Shown: positions 7,069 to 12,387 of the stretch, piece by piece | Numbering within the stretch: position 1 is the first letter of the stretch | Layout of the letters: each line of letters begins with the position of its first letter | NCBI GenBank assembly: GCA_910588455.1 | Contig: CAJUPG010000063.1 | Coordinates: 1-12,387, forward strand | Direction: 5' to 3' | Length of the DNA: 12,387 nucleotides | Origin: an uncultured Oscillospiraceae bacterium | Lineage (GTDB): Bacteria > Bacillota > Clostridia > Oscillospirales > Oscillospiraceae | The notes under the pieces: model-generated | The model's database searches: none | Seen by the model: only the letters and a program-made list of their open reading frames with translations | Told to the model about the DNA's origin: nothing | Program-made: the position numbers and the translations under genes

Positions 7069-8325
7069 ATGAAAGACATCTATGTCGTCAGCTGCTGCCG
7101 TACCGCGATTGGTTCCTTTGGCGGGAGCCTGAAGGACACCCCCGCCGCCGACCTGGGCGCCGTTGTAATCAAGGAGGCCCTGAATCGCGCCAACGTGAAG
7201 CCGGAGCAGGTTGACGAAGTTATGTTCGGCTGCATCCTCACCGCCGGCCTGGGCCAGAACCCCGCCCGCCAGGCTGCCCTGAAGGCCGGTGTCCCCACCT
7301 CCGTCCCCGCCTATACCGTGGGCATGGTGTGCGGCTCCGGTATGAAGTCCGTCATTGAGGCCGGCCGGACCATCGCCTCCGGTGACGCGGATATCGTCGT
7401 GGCCGGCGGTATGGAGAATATGTCCGCCGCCCCCTATGCCCTCCCCGCTGAGCGCTGGGGCGCCCGCATGGGCGACAAGAAGGTCGTGGACACCATGATT
7501 AAGGACGGCCTGTGGGACGCGTATAACAACTATCACATGGGCACCACCGCCGAGAACATCTGCGACGTGTGGGGCATCACCCGGGAGGAGCTGGACGAGT
7601 TCGGCTACAACTCCCAGAAGAAGGCCGCCGACGCGATGGCCGCCGGCAAGTTCAATGACGAGATCGTGCCCGTCATGGTCAAGCAGAAGAAGGAAATGGT
7701 GGAGTTCAAGGTGGACGAATTCCCCCGCCTGTCCCCCGTGGATAAGCTGGCCAAGCTGCGCGGCGCGTTCCCCTGCGGCCCCGAGGGCGTGGAGGACGAG
7801 ATTGTCCACACCTTTGAGCCCACCCAGGTCCACGAGGCCGACGCCCGGAAGCACGTGCAGCGGGTGACCGCCGGTCAGGCCTCCGGCATCAACGATGGCG
7901 CGGCCGCCATCATCCTGGCCTCCGCCGAGGCCGTGGAGAAGTACGGCCTGAAGCCCATGGCCAAGCTGGTCAGCTGGGGCCAGGGCGGCGTTGATCCCAA
8001 GATCATGGGCGTGGGCCCCGTGCCCGCCTCCCGTCAGGCCATGGAGAAGGCCGGCCTGAAGATTGAGGACATGGACCTGGTGGAAGCCAACGAGGCCTTC
8101 GCCGCCCAGTCCATCGCCGTGGCCCGTGAACTGGGCTTCGACATGAGCAAGGTCAACGTCAACGGCGGCGCCATCGCCCTGGGCCACCCTGTCGGCGCCT
8201 CCGGCGCCCGGATCATTGTCACCCTGCTGCATGAGATGCAGAAGCGGGGGGACGCCAAGAAGGGTCTGGCGACTCTGTGCATCGGCGGCGGCATGGGCGT
8301 TGCCACCATCTTCGAGAAGTGCTGA
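7069..8325 (+). CDS. thlA: Acetyl-CoA C-acetyltransferase (thiolase)
   Basis: 418 residues. It condenses two acetyl-CoA to acetoacetyl-CoA, the first step of the butyrate and related fermentation routes, in the cytoplasm. All catalytic elements are present: nucleophile Cys88 in MVCGSGMKS, NEAF with Asn341, His373 in GGAIALGHPVGASGAR and Cys404 in CIGGGMG. Family members are usually about 390-395 residues; the excess comes from a segment at residues 235-265 lying between LAKLRGAF and VTAGQASG, where typical enzymes have only about five residues. The Asn usually two residues before the active-site VC is Gly86-adjacent here (TVGMVC instead of TINxVC). GGAGG sits 9 bases before the ATG, and the gene has its own near-consensus promoter and a hairpin after it, suggesting a single-gene transcript. 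Codon bias is strong, consistent with high expression. Beta-ketothiolase of broader specificity is an alternative. No other butyrate-pathway gene is in view; the symbol thlA is by analogy with Clostridium. Confidence 0.93.
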   Translation: MKDIYVVSCCRTAIGSFGGSLKDTPAADLGAVVIKEALNRANVKPEQVDEVMFGCILTAGLGQNPARQAALKAGVPTSVPAYTVGMVCGSGMKSVIEAGRTIASGDADIVVAGGMENMSAAPYALPAERWGARMGDKKVVDTMIKDGLWDAYNNYHMGTTAENICDVWGITREELDEFGYNSQKKAADAMAAGKFNDEIVPVMVKQKKEMVEFKVDEFPRLSPVDKLAKLRGAFPCGPEGVEDEIVHTFEPTQVHEADARKHVQRVTAGQASGINDGAAAIILASAEAVEKYGLKPMAKLVSWGQGGVDPKIMGVGPVPASRQAMEKAGLKIEDMDLVEANEAFAAQSIAVARELGFDMSKVNVNGGAIALGHPVGASGARIIVTLLHEMQKRGDAKKGLATLCIGGGMGVATIFEKC

Positions 8326-8343
8326 TTTGACGAAAATCACCTG

Positions 8344-8375
8344 CGGGCCGGCGTATTTGCGCCGGCCCGTCTTTC
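8344..8375 (+). terminator. Intrinsic terminator after the thiolase gene
   Basis: A perfect 10-bp GC-rich stem (CGGGCCGGCG with CGCCGGCCCG) encloses a TATTTG loop and is followed by TCTTTC. The stem is strong but the T tract is short and interrupted, so termination may be partial. That would let some transcripts continue into polA, which begins 27 bases later. Confidence 0.75.
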
Positions 8376-8401
8376 ATGAGAACTGTGAGAGGAGCATTCC
8401 T

Positions 8402-11065
8402 ATGAAACTGATGGTCCTGGACGGAAACTCCATCCTCAACCGGGCCTTTTACGGGGTAAGCCAAACTTTGACCACCCGGGCGGGCCAGCCCACCAACGCC
8501 ATCTTCGGCTTTTTGAACATCCTCAACAAGCTGCTCACCGAGGATAAGCCCGACGCGCTGTGCGTCACCTTCGACCGGCCGGCCCCCACCTTCCGGCACC
8601 TGGCCTTCCCGGCCTACAAGGCCCAGCGCAAGGGGATGCCCGAGGAGCTGGCCAGCCAGATGCCCATTCTGAAGGACGTGCTGCGGGCGATGAATATCCC
8701 CCTGTACGAGCTGGACGGCTGGGAGGCGGACGACCTGTTGGGGACCATCGCCGCCCTGGACAGCCAGGCCGGCTGGGAGACGGTCATTGTCACCGGGGAC
8801 AAGGACGCCTTGCAGCTGGTGACGGAACAGACCACCGTGAAGCTGATCTCCACCCGCATGGGCCGCACCACCACCCGGGACGTGACCCCGGACAGCTTCC
8901 GGGAGGAGTACGGCTTCGACCCCATCCACATGATCGACCTGAAGGCCCTCATGGGGGACTCGTCGGACAACTACCCCGGCGTGAAGGGGGTGGGAGAAAA
9001 GACGGCGATGGCCCTGATCCAGCTGTATCATTCCATCGACTGCATTTATGAAAGGCTTCCGGATATCGAAGCCAAGCCCGCCGCCCTCAAAAAGCTCACC
9101 GAGGGGGAGGCGGACGCCCGGACCTCCTACGACCTGGCGGCCATCCGCACCGACGCTCCCATCGAATTTGCTCCGGAGGACAACCTGCGCCGGGAGCCGG
9201 ACAACGGCAGGCTCTATCAGCTGTTTGTGGAACTGGAGTTCTCCAAGCTCATTGACAAATACGGCCTCACCGCGCCCCAGGGCGAGGGCGCGCCTCAGGA
9301 GCCGCCGGAATTTGAATGTACCTGCACCAGCGAGTGGGTCGAGACCCCGGAGCGGGCCCAGGAGCTGCTGGCCCTGTGGCGGACCAAGGAGGCGGTGAAC
9401 GTGCTGGCCCTGCCCTCTCTGGACGCGGTGTGTGTAGAGTGGGCCCTCAGCGAGACGGAGAGCCACGGGGCGCTGCTGTTTGCCAACCGGCTGGAGAATT
9501 TCAATGAAATTCTGGCGGAATTATTCGGCCCCAAAATTCCGAAAAATGTCCACGGTGCGAAAAATTTGATCCGGACCCTGCTGGAGGAGGGCATCACCCC
9601 CGGCAATTTTGTCTTTGACACGGAGATCGCCGCCTATCTCCTGGCCCCGACAGACGGCAGCTACGACCTGGAAAAGCTGGTGCTGACCTACTACAAGCAG
9701 GAGGCCCCCAAGGCCGCCGCCTATCTGGAGGAGGGGGCCTTCGGCCCGCTGTCCGATCCGGCGGCCCCCCTGGCGGCGCTGCTGAGCCGCTGCGCCTGGA
9801 TCGGGGCGCTGCGGGAAACCCTGTCCAAGCGGCTCCGGGAATTGGGGATGTGGGAGCTGTTTCAGACCGTGGAGCTGCCTCTGTGCCTGGTGCTGGCCCG
9901 GATGGAGCAGGAGGGGTTTCGCATCGACCGGGGGGCGCTGGCAGAGTTTGGACAGCTGCTGTCCGGACGCATTGAGACGGCCCAGGCCAAAATTTACGAG
10001 CTGGCGGGAGAGGAGTTTAACATCAACTCCACCCAGCAGCTGGGGCATATTTTGTTTGATAAGCTGAACCTGCCCCCGGTGAAAAAGACCAAGACGGGCT
10101 ACTCCACCAATGCGGAGGTGCTGGAGAAGCTCCGGGGAGAGCACCCCATGATTGAGGAAATTCTGAACTACCGCCAGCTCACCAAGCTGAAATCCACCTA
10201 TGTGGACGGCTTGGACAAGGTCATCGCCCCGGACGGACGGATTCACACCTCCTTCCAGAACACGGTCACCGCCACCGGGCGGCTGTCCTCTACGGAGCCC
10301 AATTTGCAGAACATCCCTGTACGGACCGAGCTGGGCGCGGAGCTGCGGAAAATGTTCATCGCCAAGCCGGGGTATGTACTGGTGGACGCGGACTACTCCC
10401 AGATTGAGCTGCGGCTGCTGGCCCACATCGCCGGCGACCAGGCTATGATAAACGGCTTTTTGTCCGGGGAGGATATCCACGCCATCACCGCTTCCCAGGT
10501 GTTCGGGGTGCCTCTGGAGGAGGTCACCCCCCTCATGCGGCGTTCCGCCAAGGCGGTGAATTTCGGGATCGTCTACGGCATCTCCCCCTTCTCCCTGTCC
10601 CAGGACATTGGAGTCACCGTGGCGGAGGCCAAGGAGTATATGGAAAAATATTTCGTCCACTACGCCGGAGTAAAATCCTATATGGCCCAGGTGGTGGAGC
10701 GGGCCAGGGAGGACGGCTATGTGTCCACCCTGCTGGGCCGGCGGCGGTGGGTGCCGGAGCTGAAATCCTCCAATTTCAACACCCGGTCCTTTGGGGAGCG
10801 GGTGGCCCTGAATATGCCCATCCAGGGGACCGCCGCCGACATCATCAAGCTGGCTATGCTGCGGGCAGCGGAGCGGCTGGAGGGGGACGGCTTCGCCGGC
10901 CGGCTGGTCCTCCAGGTCCACGACGAGCTGATCGTGGAGTGCCCAGAATCCGAAGCGGAGCGGGTGAGCGAACTTTTGAAGGAGGCGATGGAGGGGGTTA
11001 TGGCCCTGTCCGTCCCCCTTCTGGCCGAGACCGGCGCGGGAACGAGCTGGGCGCAGGCCCACTGA
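8402..11065 (+). CDS. polA: DNA polymerase I
   Basis: 887 residues; repair and Okazaki-fragment polymerase. The N-terminal 5' nuclease domain (about 1-290) has LDGNSILNRAFYG, FDRPAPTFRH, WEADDLLG, VTGDKDALQL and GDSSDNYPGVKGVGEKTA, with the acidic metal ligands intact. The middle domain (about 300-475) has the fold region of the 3'-5' exonuclease but lacks its acidic motifs: the first motif reads LALPSLD, and the second reads HGAKNLIR where an Asp is expected, so proofreading should be absent, as in B. subtilis Pol I. The polymerase domain has motif A VDADYSQIELRLLAHIAGD (Asp664), motif B RRSAKAVNFGIVYGI (Lys717, Tyr725) and motif C QVHDELIVE (Asp841, Glu842). The ATG at 8402 follows GAGAGGAG with 7 bases spacing; the frame is open upstream into the thiolase gene but has no signal there. 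No clear promoter is seen in the 76-base gap, so expression may depend partly on read-through or a weak promoter. Confidence 0.97.
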   Translation: MKLMVLDGNSILNRAFYGVSQTLTTRAGQPTNAIFGFLNILNKLLTEDKPDALCVTFDRPAPTFRHLAFPAYKAQRKGMPEELASQMPILKDVLRAMNIPLYELDGWEADDLLGTIAALDSQAGWETVIVTGDKDALQLVTEQTTVKLISTRMGRTTTRDVTPDSFREEYGFDPIHMIDLKALMGDSSDNYPGVKGVGEKTAMALIQLYHSIDCIYERLPDIEAKPAALKKLTEGEADARTSYDLAAIRTDAPIEFAPEDNLRREPDNGRLYQLFVELEFSKLIDKYGLTAPQGEGAPQEPPEFECTCTSEWVETPERAQELLALWRTKEAVNVLALPSLDAVCVEWALSETESHGALLFANRLENFNEILAELFGPKIPKNVHGAKNLIRTLLEEGITPGNFVFDTEIAAYLLAPTDGSYDLEKLVLTYYKQEAPKAAAYLEEGAFGPLSDPAAPLAALLSRCAWIGALRETLSKRLRELGMWELFQTVELPLCLVLARMEQEGFRIDRGALAEFGQLLSGRIETAQAKIYELAGEEFNINSTQQLGHILFDKLNLPPVKKTKTGYSTNAEVLEKLRGEHPMIEEILNYRQLTKLKSTYVDGLDKVIAPDGRIHTSFQNTVTATGRLSSTEPNLQNIPVRTELGAELRKMFIAKPGYVLVDADYSQIELRLLAHIAGDQAMINGFLSGEDIHAITASQVFGVPLEEVTPLMRRSAKAVNFGIVYGISPFSLSQDIGVTVAEAKEYMEKYFVHYAGVKSYMAQVVERAREDGYVSTLLGRRRWVPELKSSNFNTRSFGERVALNMPIQGTAADIIKLAMLRAAERLEGDGFAGRLVLQVHDELIVECPESEAERVSELLKEAMEGVMALSVPLLAETGAGTSWAQAH

Positions 11066-11112
11066 AAAAAGAATCTCCTGAAGCTGGATGTGAGCTTCAG
11101 GAGATTCTTTTT
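11066..11112. terminator. Bidirectional terminator between polA and secA
   Basis: A perfect 20-bp stem (11066-11085 with 11093-11112) encloses a 7-base loop. It has an A run at its left foot and a T run at its right foot, so both directions produce a U tract. It begins one base after the polA stop codon, and its right foot overlaps the secA stop codon (TAA, read on the minus strand from 11113-11111), so the two convergent genes share one very compact terminator. Confidence 0.95.
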
Positions 11113-12387
11113 ATCCCTTTGCCGGCCCCTGCAAGTCCGGGTGATACTCCGGGCAGGTGCACTTTTTCCATTTCAGACCGCTGCCGCAGGGGCAGGGCTC
11201 GTTGCGGCCGATTTTGGCCGCTTTTTTCACCGGCTGTTTCTTCACCGTGCCGTCGCCGCCGGCGGATTCCGCGGTAATCCGGGCCACCCGCTCCCGCTTC
11301 ACGTCCTGGTTTTTCTTCAGCTGCACCAGGAACAGCCGCCGGAGGGTCTCCTCCTGGATGGCGGCAATCATCTCTTCAAACATCTCGAAGCCTTCCTGCT
11401 TGTAGGCGACCACCGGGTCGTTCTGGCCCAGGGCCCGCAGGCCGATGCCCTGGCGCAGCTCTGCCATTGCGTCGATGTTTTCCATCCAGAACTCGTCCAC
11501 CACCCGGAGCATAAGGACCCGCTCCAGCTCCCGCATCAGGGGCGCGCCGATCTCCTGTTCCTTTTTGGCGTAGACGGTCCGGGCCTTTTCCAGCACCAGC
11601 TCAGTAAGGGACTCCACATCGTGCCGGGCCAGCTCCTCATTGGTGAGCTTCAGGTCCCCGGGGGCCAGGAACATCCGCCGGAAGGGAACCAGGGCCTCCT
11701 GGAAGGACTCCGCGTCCATGTGCTTCTGCTCCCCCATGTGCCCCTGGATAGCGGAGGCCACCGTATTGTGCAGCATATTCTGAATGGACTGCTGCAAATC
11801 CTCCCCGTCCAGCACCTGGCGGCGCTGCTTGTAAATGACCTCCCGCTGGGTGTTCATCACGTCGTCGTATTGCAGCACGCTCTTCCGGGTCTGGAAGTTC
11901 CGGGATTCCACCTGCTTCTGGGCGTTTTCAATGGCGTTGGTGAGCATCTTCTGCTCGATGGGGGTGTCCTCATCCACGCCCAGCTTTTCCATCATGTTCA
12001 TCACCCGCTCAGAGCCGAACAGGCGCATGATGTCGTCCTCCAGGGACAGGAAGAACCGGGTCTCGCCGGGGTCTCCCTGCCGGCCCGCACGGCCCCGGAG
12101 CTGATTGTCGATCCGGCGGGACTCGTGGCGCTCCGTACCCAGGATGAACAGGCCGCCCACCTCCCGGACCCGGTCGGCCTCCGCCTGAATTTCCGCCTTG
12201 TACTTGGCCTCCGCCTCGGAAAACTGCTTCCGGGCATTCAAAATCTCCTGGTTATCCGTCTCGGCAAAGCCGGTGGCCTCCGCGATCAGTTCGTCGCTCA
12301 TGCCCGCCTTGCGCAGATCGCTCTTGGCCAAAAACTCCGCGTTGCCCCCCAGCATAATGTCGGTGCCGCGGCCGGCCATGTTGGTGG
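11111..12387 (-). CDS. secA: Preprotein translocase subunit SecA, C-terminal part (5' end outside window)
   Basis: About 424 C-terminal residues are visible; the start lies beyond the right edge and reading remains open there (the visible N-terminus is TNMAGRGTDIMLGG, an internal SecA motif). SecA is the ATPase that drives proteins through SecYEG. The second nucleotide-binding fold shows TNMAGRGTDI and RRIDNQLRGRAGRQGDPG, the arginine-finger motif. The helical scaffold and wing region follow, including FQTRKSVLQYDDVMNTQR and DEFWMENIDAMAELRQGI. The C-terminus has a basic linker (KKQPVKKAAK) and a SEC-C metal-binding motif, NEPCPCGSGLKWKKCTC, whose last two cysteines are separated by one residue instead of adjacent Cys-Cys or Cys-His. 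Presence of the SEC-C tail and full motifs indicates the housekeeping SecA. The gene converges with polA and shares its terminator. Confidence 0.97.
   Translation of the reverse strand, partial: TNMAGRGTDIMLGGNAEFLAKSDLRKAGMSDELIAEATGFAETDNQEILNARKQFSEAEAKYKAEIQAEADRVREVGGLFILGTERHESRRIDNQLRGRAGRQGDPGETRFFLSLEDDIMRLFGSERVMNMMEKLGVDEDTPIEQKMLTNAIENAQKQVESRNFQTRKSVLQYDDVMNTQREVIYKQRRQVLDGEDLQQSIQNMLHNTVASAIQGHMGEQKHMDAESFQEALVPFRRMFLAPGDLKLTNEELARHDVESLTELVLEKARTVYAKKEQEIGAPLMRELERVLMLRVVDEFWMENIDAMAELRQGIGLRALGQNDPVVAYKQEGFEMFEEMIAAIQEETLRRLFLVQLKKNQDVKRERVARITAESAGGDGTVKKQPVKKAAKIGRNEPCPCGSGLKWKKCTCPEYHPDLQGPAKG

Noticed and set aside
7021..8340. Minus-strand open frame of 439 codons opposite the thiolase gene
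   Set aside because: It is an antisense shadow caused by strong third-position GC; the translation is Gly/His/Leu-rich and resembles no family, while the plus strand encodes an intact thiolase with all catalytic residues.
8219..11062. Minus-strand open frames of 415 and 513 codons opposite polA
   Set aside because: Both lie wholly opposite intact polymerase domains, have no start signals, and give compositionally biased, unrecognisable proteins.

Overview
The window looks like chromosomal DNA of a GC-rich Clostridia member, most likely an Oscillospiraceae-type gut anaerobe (Flavonifractor, Oscillibacter or Lawsonibacter-like). This is inferred from strong GGAGG ribosome-binding sites, sigma-A-type promoters, a YtrA-type GntR regulator, a Clostridia-style acetyl-CoA acetyltransferase, a DNA polymerase I with a dead proofreading domain, a SecA with a C-terminal SEC-C motif, and heavy GCC/GGC/CTG codon use. 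No 16S gene or other decisive taxonomic marker is present, so the genus is a guess.

Layout from left to right. (1) Positions 1-3158 (+): the C-terminal 1051 residues of a very large secreted or surface-layer-like beta-rich protein whose 5' end lies outside the window. (2) Positions 3188-3215: a perfect hairpin acting as shared terminator with the convergent gene. (3) Positions 3225-3668 (-): a small orphan protein resembling phage tail-fibre or surface proteins. (4) Positions 3669-3868: a compact divergent control region with two candidate promoters, two palindromes sharing TGTA/TACA half-sites, and three helically phased TCTTAA repeats. (5) Positions 3869-6960 (+): a three-gene overlapping operon of YtrA-like repressor, ABC ATPase and large ABC permease with a C-terminal extracytoplasmic domain. 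(6) Positions 7069-8325 (+): acetyl-CoA acetyltransferase (thiolase) with its own near-consensus promoter and an extra segment of about 26 residues. (7) Positions 8402-11065 (+): DNA polymerase I. (8) Positions 11066-11112: a perfect 20-bp bidirectional terminator. (9) Positions 11111-12387 (-): the C-terminal half of SecA, cut by the right edge.

How the genes relate. The repressor/ATPase/permease operon has the arrangement of ytr-type operons, which in Bacillus respond to cell-envelope antibiotics; an inverted repeat at its predicted transcription start has the same 13-bp spacing I recall for the YtrA operator, which suggests autoregulation. SecA exports proteins such as the large surface protein. 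The thiolase and polymerase genes are housekeeping or metabolic neighbours with no obvious link to the operon. I see no CRISPR array, tRNA, rRNA, insertion sequence or complete prophage. The most unusual points are the divergent control region, the thiolase insertion, the atypical SEC-C cysteine spacing in SecA, the orphan tail-fibre-like gene and a codon-usage drift along the surface-protein gene. None of these amounts to clear evidence for a wholly new system.
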